Shown in pieces: positions 1 to 12,600 of a stretch of DNA of 64,000 nucleotides. A program made the position numbers and the translations under genes. Numbering within the stretch: the stretch's first letter is position 1; the number at the start of each line of letters is the position of its first letter. Source of the stretch: Erythrocercus mccallii (lineage: Eukaryota > Chordata > Aves > Passeriformes > Dicruridae); NCBI GenBank assembly GCA_013397435.1, contig VZRG01000451.1:310001-374000 (forward strand). The letters are read 5' to 3'. The notes under the pieces were generated by a model. It saw only the letters and a program-made list of their open reading frames with translations. It was not told the DNA's origin and ran no database searches.

Positions 1-3000
1 GAATGAAAGGGCAGAGTCAATAGGGTAAAACCGACTTAATAGAATGCTAGGTCTTCTTATTGATGAAACCAGAAAATAGGATCTTCCCAACTTTTTTTAG
101 CACATGGAATGAAAACAGAGCTTGGGAGAAGAAGGAATGATCCAGGGAACAGGCTCTGTTTTTCAGTGAACAATCCATTGTCTGTGTGAGCAGAGCTCAT
201 GAAAAACCCCACCAGTCCTGCTCTCACCTCTCACTAGTCCCCTTTCTGGCTGTACTTGAAAGGCACTTTTGTCATCCACAACCTAGCTTATAATCTGGGG
301 CACCCTTCATAAAGGAGTCATGGATGTACTGGGTGAGTCTTACCCACTCCAAGCTGTTTAGAGAAAGTTTTCTGGCAAAGGGAATGAAATGTCTCTGTCT
401 AAATTTTTTTTCTAGACAAGATGTTAAACTGGACCCTAAGTTTAATTTCTAGAACTTTTGTTTGCTAGTGCCATGTGCCAGGGCACTGATGGGCAGAGAA
501 GAGCCCTGAGGAGCTGGAAACTGGCACAATTGAGGAATTGCTGTGGCTGCTGCAAGATATTTGATATTTGTTATGTGTGAAACACACCTTCCCCCTCGTT
601 AATGAGATCAAAAACTTAATGAATAGTCTGGATCTTCTTATTACAATTTCATAGGTTAAGTCTTATAATTTATAGGAAGAGATCAATTTTACATATGGTG
701 TAAAAAAGCAGGGCTTGGGAATTTCAGGGCATGAAAAGCAGCTTGCTGTTCCAGATGGTTTATAAAGTCTGACAACACTGTTTCACCCTGTAGAGCAGTT
801 TTTGGAAACTGTCCCCAGCTTACCAGCTGTACAAGAATGCAGTGACAGAAGGGAATACTTGACATATTTATAAGCAAAATTCAAATTATTTCCTATCCTT
901 AGGGGAACAGATAAGCATCTCCAGTCTAATATGATGCTATTAAACGCTGGAAAAAAAAAGGTGCAAGATGGATCTCTCAGTGTATTTACACTTTATATAT
1001 CCGACCATGTGCTTGTTTCATTTGCTAGTCAGTCCCGTTATTGTTAATTAGGCACCTGGCTGCCAGAAACTCTCCTCCTTTCTGCCTCATCCCAAGGGCA
1101 GAGGCAGGCACTGGGGCTGGGGCTGGAGGACTCGATGCCTCAGCCTGACCACCGGGTGTCACTGTTTGACAGAAATAAACTTGGGAGGCTAGGAGCCTTC
1201 TCCACTCGTATGCTAGAAGATACGGATTTCATTCTAAAATTCTCTTCCCCATCTGGCCTCTCATTGGATAGAGTTTTAAGCGATCATTCAGAGTGGGATG
1301 ATTCTGTTTGAAATGGATTTTGGAAAACGCTTTCATTTTTAATAAAAATACAAAAGGCAGTGGAAAAATGAGAAAAATAAGGTAACTTCTGAGCATTTGA
1401 GATATGCTGTGCTGCTAAAATTTCTCAATTACATTTATTTACTGGCATCATAGTCCAAGCTGCAGATAAAAATAGTGCTGAATTAATATGGAAAACCTGT
1501 TCCTCCAGATTTTCAACCTAAAATATTAGATTTCTAGTGTTTCTCAGGCCAACAGTAAGCCTACTGACACTTGTAGTTAGATGTAAGAGAAAATGTCGGA
1601 TTTGAAATCAGCCAAAAGTATAAAAAAAGCTCTTCAAGAAAAACCTTCTTTCAAAAAGCTTAGGGATGCCTGCCCATTTTAAAAAGAAAATATTTTGGTA
1701 CTCTTAAGAAAGGGAATACACTGGTACAACTTCAGAGTCTCTTACCCAGATGACAAAAGTAGAAAAAAAAAAGTATTTTCTCTCTTAACTGATAACTGAA
1801 TGCCATGCCCTTATAGTGAACAGTCAAAAAGTACAACCAATTAATTAAAAAAAGGGGTAGTAACCTAGAAAAGGAGGATAAATTAATCCCAGGAAAATGG
1901 GAAAATGGAGACGGTACCTCAATGAAAAGTACATTCTGAGTGGAGTAAAATCATTGAGTGTGATAGAGATCAAAGGATTTATTGCCTCCTGTCTAATAGA
2001 AATTGAAGGATTTATTGCCCCCCAAACCTGCAGCTTCCAGAAGAATGTACTTACCCCAGTGTCTGCTAAATGTGGATAAATTCCTTCCCTCACAAGCTTT
2101 CTAAAATGTGGAAAGATTTACTTCTTTCTGAAGAGTCTGCCTCAAATAAGGAGCTACAAGTTATGCCACAGATGGTGTGTTTTCCTTCTCTTTAAGGAGA
2201 AAATTTCACGAAGGAAACCTAAAAGCAAATAAACATATTTTATGGGTTTAAAAAAAGAAATACAACTTAGGCAATAACATCAAATATTATGTATCTACAA
2301 AGGCTGATTAGAAGGACTTTTGACGTAAGGTGTTACTTGAAAACAAGGCAATGTAATATGACAATTCAAAGGCAAGACCATAAAACCTATGGCTATTTCA
2401 GTTTATAATGGATTTGATAGTATTCTAAAATAGTTGTGTAGTGTAACCATGATGAGGGTATTATCAAACTAAGATTTGCAGGGATTTAATACTTTGTCTA
2501 CTTGCACTGCTGGGGAACCAGGCAAGACTTCAGACATGCACGATCTGCTTCAGACCAAAAGAAATGGCAAACATCAAGCCACAATTTTGCAGCTTCTGTT
2601 TCGTATTCAGAAAAAGGTTTGGGTGCCCAAACGCAAGACTGCATTTTTCCAACTACATCATTGGGCCAATAAAAGATATTTACTCTGTCCATAAATCTTT
2701 CCTTGCTATCATTAAAATGTTAGAATATGTTTAAAGCTTTCAGATGTTACTGGTTGTTATGTAATAAAGAAGTTGATTGTACATAAAACACTGCTTATGT
2801 GGAGTAGCAGCCAGGTTCAAAGAATCAATAACTTCAGAGACTATGAGGATAAATGAGAGCTTGATCAAAAAATTGGAGCCGAAGCTGAGCATTCCTCCAA
2901 CTAAGCAATTTTATCTGCTGTCAGGTTTTGCAAATCAATTCCCAGCTGCCAAGAGTTATTGAAAGCCAGAAAGGTGGAAGTGTGCAGGGAAGGCACTTGG

Positions 3001-3520
3001 TCAGGATTTTATTCTTTTATAAACTCAGATTTGTACAGGAATCCTGAAGCTGTGGTGATATGCACTGTGAAGCAGTTTCAGTGCTAGGATAGATTTTTAA
3101 TAGAACAGCACCAGGATGCCTGGTCTCTGACTCCCACATGACTCAGAATTGAGCCTGATACATGTAAATGGAAGCCCTGAAGGTGTAGCTACCGACCTAA
3201 TTCTTCCTCCGGGAGCTGTAACAAAAATAGCTTGTATCAAAATGTTAAATGTTCAATGGCCAATGAGAAAATAAGAAAAATCCATTGTTTGAATATTGTG
3301 AGCAGTGACTACTTGCAGGCAGTAAAATGTATCAGTGAAGACAGGAAAGGACTGAGCACGTTTGAACTTCAGTGTAAACCAAAGGAAAAGGCTGACAGAA
3401 CTTAGCTGAGGAGACGAAGATGGCAAAAGAGGACAACTCTGGGCTTTTCATGTCTCAGGTGAGTATTCCTGAAGTGGCTGTCATTTCTTTCTATGTCTAT
3501 TTCTTTCACATTTAGAAAGG
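1..3520. other. AT-rich non-coding DNA, no gene
   Basis: No gene, RNA gene or recognisable transposon was found here. Open frames are short (up to about 80 codons) and resemble nothing known. The only local structure I can point to is an imperfect 33-bp duplication at 1963-2023. A pyrimidine/GC-richer patch near 1070-1150 has no clear identity. Unique intergenic or intronic sequence is the best description. Confidence 0.6.
1963..2023. repeat. Imperfect 33-bp tandem duplication
   Basis: Two adjacent copies share the block AAGGATTTATTGCC (1973-1986 and 2006-2019) at an exact 33-bp offset, each preceded by ATAGA and a purine-rich stretch. Because 33 is divisible by three, short frames run through both copies, but nothing indicates translation. 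Probably a replication-slippage duplication that has since diverged. Confidence 0.7.
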
Positions 3521-4109
3521 TGTTGTGGTTTGAGAATGGTGCTTTGCAATTCCATGCCCCCACCAAGACTCTCCAAACCACACACTGCTCTCTTGCTACC
3601 CCTGCTTTCCTCTCGCCTTCCCCTGAGGGTGACTGGAGAGCAGACAGAAAAGGTGAAGACCGTGGGTTAGGATAAGAACAATTTACTGGAAACAGCAATG
3701 AGATAAGAAAAGGAATAGTAACAGCAACAATACTAATGACAGAGTGCATAAGGAAAGCAACATTATTGCTTAGCCTGGAAACCCCCCAAAATAGATAGTA
3801 CTTTTCACCTCCCTCTGCCATGCTACACTCCCCTCTGGCTCAGAACTGGGGCTACCCAGACTAGAAGGAACCCCTTGTCATTGGAAAAGGCTCCCTACCC
3901 CCGTCCCTGGCAAACACATGATTCCTTGGATAATTGCAGGTTATTACCTATGGACTGCTGTGCATATGAGATCAGCAAAGATGTCAAAGCTGCCAAAGCT
4001 GTCAAAGTGTGAAACATGCTGTGGAATGGTTAGTAGAGTGAATGGGAACAGGAAGAGGCAAACAGGTCTCTTCTACCATGGACTTTTGAAACAGAAATAT
4101 GCTTCCTCA
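3521..4109 (-). mobile_element. Endogenous retrovirus LTR, minus strand (solo, ends partly inferred)
   Basis: The left edge begins TGTTGTGGTTTGAG, a typical avian LTR terminus read from the 3' end of an element lying on the minus strand. The body resembles avian LTRs that I recall: a GC-richer U5-like part, an AGTAAA-type polyadenylation signal on the minus strand near 3678-3684, then an A-rich part. A candidate right end is CA at 4108-4109, followed by GAAAAG, which differs at one base from GAAAGG just left of the element (3515-3520). That would be a 6-bp target-site duplication with one substitution. No gag, pol or env sequence is attached, so it is a solo LTR if both ends are right. The long minus-strand frame through here (3402-3821) is LTR sequence plus flank, not a gene. 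The left end and identity as an LTR are fairly secure; the right end is tentative. Confidence 0.65.
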
Positions 4110-5704
4110 GAAAAGTATTTCTGGTATCACTTACTAGCAAGTGCCCTGGGGCCTAGATCTTCTTGTCTTTTCCTTCTCACTTGTGCTTTTGTGGGGCCTG
4201 ACTTTCTCATGAAAATACTGATAACATGAGGCCTTAAAAAAATTATGCAAAAAAGACAGGGGCAAAGATGTTGTAATTATCAAGTAAGCATAGGCACACC
4301 AAAGAGCTCCATGGGCTCCTAGCTCCAAAGAGCTAATCTATCCTGCTAGCCTTGTAGTCACAGCTGAAGAGCTCTGAAGTAGTACCTGAACTAGTTTGTG
4401 AAGAGCTAGCACAGATATCACAGAGCTACCTGGCAGTGTAAACCTACCCCTGGAGCAATGGGATGATGCTGTCCCATTCCACTGCTCTCACTGGTACGGG
4501 GACATCTATTATCTGAAGATAAACAAATGGGCACAATTCCCACCTTCTATTCATTTGCTGAACTCATACTCCTTATGGAGTATTGTGGTAAGAAGTTTCC
4601 ACACCATGCTGTGTTTGCCTTGACACTTCATTATAGGTCTCCATAGATGAATAGAAGTGAAATTGCACTGAAGAAGCACTCAGAAAAGCAAAAGCTAATA
4701 TTTGCTGGCTGACTTGCTTGTTTATGCTTGGAGCAGGCGTGGTGACACCTGAAATCCTATTGTTGTCTAGGGAGCAGTCAATCGAACTTCTGGAACCTCC
4801 ACTCTGGTGTGTGGTGAGTCGGCCCTGGCAGCCAAACTCCCACACAGCCTCTCACACCCTGCCTTTCCCCAGCAGGGACAGACATATGGGGTAGGAAGGA
4901 GAAGACTGAGAAAGCTCTAGAGCTTTCTAGATCTCTTCTGGCTCAAATACTCAGGAAAAACACTTGTTGAGGTGGGAGGGAATCATAAGAAAGCTGGACA
5001 ACAACATACTTGCCCAGCTATACAAAGGCAAAGCAATGGCCTCACTCCTGCATTCCACACTGACCGCAGCTCCCAAGTTTGTGTCAGTGTGATCACAGCC
5101 AACAGGGACAGCACAGTGGGTGGCTTTGGTCTGTGGTCTGTTAGACAATAATGTCACAGCCATCTTTGTTTGACTTTAATGCTTTCCTTTGATCTCCTGA
5201 CAACCTTGGTTATGCATTTTCCACAGGGACAGCCATCCTGAAATCCATTAGAAGCTCAGTAGTGATGAGCCACCTCCATTTCATACAGCTTTCCTGTCCC
5301 TACTGCAACTTATCTGAAGCAGACCTCAGCTGCAGCTCCTGGGAGTGGAGCTCTTCCCGAGGTGGTGGCCTTGGTGGTCCACCATTCTCAGCAGCCTGGG
5401 CACACTGATACACACATGGCCTGCTGTAGCGCTGTGAAAGGCACAGGGATGTTCAGAGGGCAGGTGGGACCTTTCAGTGTGACGTGAAAATCTCTCTCCA
5501 GAAACTTGCACCTTGATAAAAACTTGATCTCTAAATGTAAATAAGAATTAGATTTGAGAAAATAATGCTTCAAAACAAACATTTGCAGTTGTCTTCAAGC
5601 TGCTATGTAATATTAAAACTGAGGAGAAATTGCATTTTGGAAAACTACATTACATGGGTTTATTTACTGTCTATTACATATCCCTGCTATTGTGTGGCTG
5701 TGCT

Positions 5705-5724
5705 TATATATATATATATATATA
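5705..5724. repeat. (TA)10 microsatellite
   Basis: Ten uninterrupted TA units, followed by a short degenerate CA/TA stretch to about 5740. Likely to be length-variable between individuals. Confidence 0.95.
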
Positions 5725-5860
5725 CATACACAGACACATAAACATTTCCAATCAGAGCAAGGCAGAAACTGAACTTCAACACAGACTATTTTTCAAGTCA
5801 ATAAGCAACAGTGATTTTTAAACTAATTTTTGAACGATAGAATATTTTTAAAAATGTATT

Positions 5861-5880
5861 TCTCTCTCTCTCTCTCTCTC
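5861..5880. repeat. (TC)10 microsatellite
   Basis: Ten perfect TC units, flanked by T-rich sequence. Only about 135 bp from the TA microsatellite at 5705. Confidence 0.95.
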
Positions 5881-7142
5881 TTTGTGAGCACACTAGAATA
5901 TTTTGATGACAACTGTAGTCCAAATGGCAAGGTCCTGTTACAAGGAATTCATCACAGATGTAGTCCTTAGGCCAAATTATGACCAAAAGAAGACTGAAAA
6001 TAAAATGTTGAGAAACAGCTGATACATTTTAATTTATGAAATGCAAACTGGGCACGATCAGTAGGTTCTGACATATATTTACTTGCTAGTAGCACTGTGG
6101 GGCAATGCTGGAGCCATCGGTGAAAACTTTCAGTTCCAATCCCCCTCCCCTTTGGCAGCTGTTGAACATCATTTCTCAATCAGGTCCGCTTCTCCAGCAT
6201 GTCAGTGAGCTTCAAAACTTTTCTCCAGATGGCTATTGAAGCTGGGAGCAATGACTGCAAGCTGCATATTAAATATCAGAGTTCCTTGCACAAAGCTTGA
6301 GCCTGCAAATTCGTGCAACCTTTTTTTTCCCTGGGAGGCATCAGTGGGTGGGTGCAGCGGAGGCAGGGAGAAGGCAGGATGAAGTGTGTAGGAACAGGGC
6401 AATGACAGCAGTGGCATATCAAACCCATGAAAGTGAAAGGATTATCATTGATTTCTATGGGATGTGTAGCAGGTTCAAAGCCTTATATTACTTCAGATAG
6501 GGGCTGGCCTTCCAGGCTGTGCAGAGCCTCTTGCTTCAAGAACTTCCCTTGGGACCCTCTCCTCCATGGCACACATGGCCATGCAATGCTGTCTCTGCCC
6601 AGAGTATCCCTGTTTTCTGGGAATATTGCCAGCTTTTCAGATGTCTGTAGCAAAGATTGTGTATCTTCTTCTGCTCCTGTAAAGGCACTTTTGCCAGCAA
6701 AGGAGAGAAAAAGAGCACACTTCGTATTTTCTCAGGAATGATGATTATTGTTGCATTTGTACTGCTGTGAGGTCCTGGTTCCTGAAGGTATTACGTAAGC
6801 AGGGACCAGCTTTTTATCACTATTGGCAAACTCTGTATTTTCCTGAACTTATTGTGTAGGATTCTATCTCAGGATAAGGTTCCTAGTAGCTGGTCAACTG
6901 AATTTCTCCCTGCTAACTGTTAAATACTGTTGATCATTTATCTGCAGATTGTGATGTGAGTTTAGGCACTTGAATCACAGATGGGTATCTAAATGTGGAA
7001 ACATAACCTTAGGTGTTAAATTGAATCACACTCACTATTCTTCAGAAGCTTTATTGTGACTGTTAAGCAGTTTTTTCATATCGCACTTGTACTCTCTCTC
7101 CATTTCACCCCTTCCAAACAACCAAAGTAGACAAATAGCACC

Positions 7143-7171
7143 AATAATACTAATACTAATAATACTAATAC
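7143..7171. repeat. AATACT/AAT simple repeat
   Basis: Interleaved AAT and ACT triplets give a 29-bp low-complexity stretch. Probably a degenerate trinucleotide microsatellite. Confidence 0.75.
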
Positions 7172-7925
7172 TTCCACCCAGTTGTGTGCTGTCTCAGTTA
7201 CAGCATACTGTCATTCCCAGTCACTCTGATTATAGAATTCTGAATTTCTTCATCATAAGTGAACCTATATTAAAAATGCAGCTTGTCAAAGGTGTGGTGG
7301 GACACCTCCCCTCCAGTGTGGATACATGGTTTTCGGTGCAGTGTGTCCAGATTTACTTCTCTCTGAAACATGTGGTGTTGGGTGAGTGTTGGTCACCTGA
7401 AAATTTTATCTGAAGCTTAAAGATCCAGACAAGACAGAAATCTCTACTGAAGGATACAGCTGTACCACCATCTCACAAGGTGAGAATTAGTTCCATTCAT
7501 GAGTTGTGTGACTGTTTGTCTTGAATAGTGTTGTGATCAAACCCAGTTAGCTTCAGGGAATGTTCAGTCTTGGGATTTTGGTTCTTAGATTTTTACTCTA
7601 GACTCTCCCTGGGGATGCTTACTGGATATGAGAAAATTCTACAGAAACAGAGAAAAGCTGTCCAAATCTGAAGGAAATCTTGTGTATCCAAATACTTCTC
7701 TGCCTTATTTTGTTACCCACTCCCCCCAGCTGAATTAGTGGACCATTATTTTTCCTACAACTCTTTGTATGGTGAAAAATTTATATCTTTACAACAATCA
7801 TCTCCCAACTGTGTTCCCTGCAGGATAGGCACAACAGTATACAGTATACAGACACTTGGGTGCCTGATAGCTTGCATTTTATTTCAGTCTTCTATTTAGT
7901 TTCTCTTAGTTACTGCTGTTTTATT

Positions 7926-7980
7926 TGTAGTGTCTGTAGTGTCTGTAGTGTCTGTAGTGTCTGTACCCATTTGTAGTGTC
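7926..7980. repeat. 9-bp tandem repeat TGTAGTGTC
   Basis: Four perfect consecutive units of TGTAGTGTC occupy 7926-7961. An interruption follows, then a fifth perfect unit at 7972-7980. The period of nine keeps a reading frame, but no extended frame uses it. Confidence 0.93.
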
Positions 7981-8599
7981 TGTTTTTTAGAAAATATTTT
8001 CCTCTAAATAGAAATCTGATTCAAGCCAAAAATTTATGGGGAGACCAAAAGAGTACCTGCTAACTTAGAATCACACTAACTTAGGAGAAGGACTCTCAAG
8101 AAAACCGTGTAGTTTATACAAATATGAGATTAATAAGACCTTTGATCTTAAATCTACACTTCAGCTCTTGTTCTCTAAATAATTCAGGGATTCAAGAAAC
8201 ATCATGTCTGGTAGTCCTGAGCTATTACAGATTTACTGAGTAAATCACAGTGATCCAGGAGTCCTTTAGTCAAGTTATTAAAATCTGTGTTTCTGCCAAG
8301 ATGTAGCACATGTTTCCTTCAGGTTTGAACTACTGCTCTCCAAGAAAAGCTCTGAGTAATTTCCAACAAGTTGTTTCACTGTGATGAATTTACTATATTG
8401 TGATATCTTCCGGGTCTTATGTAACCCCAGAAAAATTTATTTGCCAGTATCAAGAATCAATGCAGCTGTTTTGATCTTGCTTTAGAATCTAAAAGCATAG
8501 TATGTAGAGGGAAAATGACTTTTAGGATGGACAAATAATGTACAAATATTTTCTGGGTTGCAAAGCAACATTTCTGAATTTCCCACCCTTTTCTGAAGC

Positions 8600-8637
8600 C
8601 TAGGAAGGCTAGACCAGACTAGGAAGGCAGACCAGCT
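8600..8637. repeat. 19-bp partial tandem duplication
   Basis: CTAGGAAGG occurs at 8600-8608 and again at 8619-8627. Each is followed by closely similar AGACCAG-containing sequence, giving a near-perfect 19-bp direct repeat. Confidence 0.8.
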
Positions 8638-9317
8638 GGCTACCCACACGAACTCTCTGGTGGTGATGAAGAAGCCTGCTGGTTATCATGCTAAACCATT
8701 TGGAAGTGACAGCTTGCAGACTCTTGGGATGTACAGATACACGAGAGAGGAGTCCAAGCCTGTTGGAAGCTGGTAACGTCTGGATGAGGGGGAGAGGGAA
8801 TGAAGTGCAATCTGTGGTGTGGGAGAAAAGTGAGAGTCCTAGCTTTCTAGCCAGGCTGTTCTGTATTTCCTTCTTTCTATATCTGATTTGTTGTTTATCA
8901 AACATGACTAGAACACTTGATACCACAGACACCGAAGTGGTCTTTGAGTACCCATCATTGATTACTGCAACCATGTTCCTTATGAAAGACACATCCAAAA
9001 CTTGGCTAGCTCCTCTATCCTCAGCATTCAGACTGAGGTGTTTATGTTACACAGGTAGCCTTGAGCCTCTCATGTCAATCCTGTGACAGGCCCAGCAAGA
9101 ACCGTTTGGGCACTAGGTCAGTTCTATTCAATCCATTCTTTCAAGTGACTGGAGAGCTTTACCAAACTCTGACTTGTAAGCAGGTCTTCTGTATTGAATA
9201 TTATCTGACATCCTGTGCATTTCTGATACCTTTAAGTTGTCAATAGACAGAAAACTTATTAGAAATTTGTTTTGTGTGGAAAGGAAAATCAAAGGAAATA
9301 TAAAAACCCAAAGAGAA

Positions 9318-9635
9318 ATCACAGAATCATGGAATTTTGGAAAGGCTTGGGTTGGAAGGGACCTTAAAGATAATTTATTCCAACTACTCCTCCCTGCTAC
9401 CTCCCCTTGCCCTTCACCCTCCTCCCACCCCCTGGCCTTTCCCCCCATCTGTAACAGACAGGGATGACACTCCCAGTTACTCACAGTTCCATCCAACCTG
9501 GCCTTGAACATTTCCAAAGATGGGACATCCACAGCCTTTTTGGGCAAGCCATTCCAGTTCCAGCTTTATTACCCTCTGAGTAAATTTCTTCCTAACATTG
9601 AATCTAAGTCTCTCCCGCTTTAGTTTAAAACTAGG
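9318..9635 (-). mobile_element. CR1 LINE 3' fragment
   Basis: The left edge has the CR1 3' terminus read in reverse: AATCACAGAATCATGG, then GGGTTGGAAGGGACCTT, the hallmark of the avian CR1 3' untranslated region. The matching interior follows to the right (for example CATCCAACCTGGCCTTGAACA and TTTCTTCCTAACATTGAATC). The element is therefore on the minus strand, with its 3' end at about 9318 and a 5' truncation near 9635, as usual for CR1. A polypyrimidine stretch at 9388-9440 is C/T-expanded compared with typical copies. The minus-strand open frame of 139 codons at 9128-9547 overlaps this fragment and should not be called a gene. Confidence 0.93.
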
Positions 9636-12600
9636 CAAGACAAGCATAACCACAACAAGGACTTTCCAAACATAAACTCTATTTTATCTAGACTCATGAA
9701 AAAAAATAAAATTATTTTCCAAGTCCATTATCCAAAGTCAAAATTCTTTCTTATAAGCTAGAAAAGTGAGATTTCAGCAGTGTCAACTACTTGCTCAGCA
9801 CTTTCTAGACACCACCTCCTATTTTAAAAAAAACCCTTAGAAATCTGGAATAACCAGCTGGTATTTGCCTATTCTAGCCTTATTAAGTAGGTCATATTTC
9901 CCAAGCCTCAATATGACCACAAAACACAAAATGCATCTTTTATTTCCAATGTGAAATACTGTTATTTTAACACAGTTTTTATTTCAATGGAAAAAGAAAT
10001 TGCTTAAGTGTTTGGTACTGCAGTTATATATTTATTTGGAGGGATAGTAGTTTGAGGGGTTTTTTTCAAAATGGGAAAACCAATTTATACTGCAAATATG
10101 AAAGAATCTTCTTCTGTCTAGACAAAATAGTGTGTTTGCATGTTCACCAAAGCTAGCCTAGAGGGGAAAATGCAGCAGAACCTGCTGTGAAAAAAGAAGT
10201 TGTTAGTTCAGAAATTGCTAATATAGAAATAAGAATCTCAGAATAAACCAAGACAAGCGATCTTCCTTAAAATATATATTAGCTCTAAATGCAAAGAACT
10301 ATTAAAAAAAATTTAGGAACACAGCCTCCTGAACATCTGCGGAGCTCTAGTACTAATTGAATTTTGGGTTGCTGCATACCTGGTGTACTGGATAATGCAA
10401 TGGCATCTATTGGGAAAATAATTAAGCATATTGAAATCACTGCACACTGGCATAATGTTTGAATAGGTAATGCTAAAATATCCCTGTCACACGGGAAGGT
10501 GATACTCCCAAGTGCACTGTTTGCTAACTGCAAAGCATTGTAGGAACTGCCTACACAAGACAACCCTATCATCTATGCCTTTTTTTGTTTGTTTTTGGTT
10601 TGTTGTTAGTGGTGGTGGTTTTTGGTTTTGATTTTGGTTGGTTTTGGTTTTTGTTTTTGGTTTTGCTCTGGTTTGGGTTTTTGTTTTGGTTTTGGTTTAT
10701 TGCTTTTTGCTTTGGCTGAACACCAGGTGACTCTGAGCACTTACAGGTTTTGTGCTTGAAATGAGGCTAACCAAGACTGCTGGAGCCCTGAGGGGTGTGT
10801 GAACACACATCACAAAGTGCCTGAGTGCCTGCCTTGCCTGCCTGGGCACGCAGCAGATGGAGCACTTCACTCACACGCCAGTGGGCCAGCACAAACATTG
10901 GGTCACGGGCAAACACTGATGATGTAAATTATGCTCAGTGCTAGACTTTTGGTGCTGTAAGGCTCCTAATGGGCTTTGTTTTCATTTTTGTCACTGGACC
11001 ATGTATGCTCACAGTCAATTTGGATGATACTATTTTAATGATGTTGGCAAGACCAAATGTGCTTGTAAAAGCTTGTGATGCGTTCACACTTTATAGTAAT
11101 ATATTACTGTAATTTATCCAAGGAATTGTCTAAATCTGTTCCTTTTCCTCCTAAAAGAATGAATGTTGAACAGATTCAGAGCTTTAAAATTTTACAAATT
11201 TTGTGGAACTAAATCATAGCCCAGTCTTTGGAAGTGGATCTCTAGACAGTGTTCCAGAGCTGCTAAAATATTTTGCTGGTGAGTTGTAGTTACTATTGTT
11301 AGAAATATTGCAGGCTTTAAAAATGGAAATTTAGAAGCCCATTATACGCTTTCTAAGAAAGAAAAAACACCCAAACCGTATGCCAGCACTGTAAAAGGAA
11401 GTTGCTGTACAGCTAGACAAATTAATGCAAATTAGAAAAGAGAAAAAAAGAGCATGAAAGATGGAATATGACACAGACAGAATCTGAAATAAAAACATAC
11501 AAGAAAAAATTAGTCAGAAAAATCCTGAAAGAAACATTCATGCTAATTTAGTGAAGGGAAAGAACAAAATTCAAAGTGACAAGACTGTGATTCCAAAATG
11601 CCTTTCCTCTCACATCTTTCAGCCTGCCTAGTGGCCCACTGCTGTGAGTCACACTTGCTGCCTTCTTGCAATTCCTTGAAGTGCTATCATCTATGATTAC
11701 TGCATGCATTCAAGTATCCTCTAATCTTGAGCCTTGTCCTATTAACTTTCACTGGTATATGAGACATGAAACTTGCTGCACTGTTCTCCTGGATTTAGAT
11801 ACTTAAATTCAACTAATTTTTAGGACAAACAAAGCAGTTCAAACCCTGTCCTCTAGTTCTTGATGTGCGAATTTGGTGAACCAGAATCCAAAACTGGAGA
11901 AATTAAAAAAATCCACATTGCCTTTTCAGCTGCTGATCATCCTTACACCTCTGACTGTCCCAGTTCAAATATCCAAATGTCTTATTCAAATCCACGGCTA
12001 ACCATAATTCAGAAATTATTAATCAAGTTATGAATTAAATCCAGACTCCCCTTCACTTTGGTCCTTTGTTGGTCTTGTTTGCAGAACAAACTGCACACTT
12101 GCCAGTTACTAGGACAAGATACCCCTGCAGAATGTGGTTGCAGCCCATTTCTGCTAAAGGGCATCTGGAAAAATAAATGATGCCTTATATTCATACAGGG
12201 GCCAGACCACTCTGGCCTAATGAATCATGATTTTTTTGTGAAGTGATGCAGCTTCAATAAGAAGAATGGAGAATCTTTAATGCAAAGAGCACAGCCTGGT
12301 TGTTAGGGTGCAATCTTAGCAGATGTCTTCTGTCTCCACTGTTTGCAGGAGGAGTTGATTTCAGGTCTAGGTTCCTTGATAAGTGTTTGAGTTCCAGACT
12401 GGGAAATTGAAGCAATTGTGGAGAACCTTTTGGAACGGAGAAGTACTGCTGCTCCATCCTTTACCTTTCATACCTGTTATGGCTGTAAAAGGCATCTCTA
12501 GTAATGGTGACATACTTGGAGCACAAATTTTCGTTCATCCAGAAATTAAAGGGAAAAGAGGTGAAATAAAAGCAATCAGCCAACAAACCTGTGTGTGCAT

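Larger units (their letters stand above)
4110..9317. other. Non-coding DNA with microsatellites, no gene
   Basis: No coding region can be supported. The stretch holds a TA microsatellite (5705-5724), a TC microsatellite (5861-5880), a TAA/CTA-type simple repeat (7143-7171), a 9-bp minisatellite (7926-7980) and a 19-bp partial duplication (8600-8637). Two overlapping frames of about 130 codons at 8.6-9.1 kb lie on opposite strands and resemble no family, so I treat them as chance. Confidence 0.55.

Noticed and set aside
8609..9086. Two overlapping frames of about 130 codons on opposite strands
   Set aside because: No protein similarity, mirror-frame arrangement and chance-compatible length.
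9128..9547. 139-codon minus-strand open frame
   Set aside because: Overlaps the CR1 3' untranslated region, which is non-coding.
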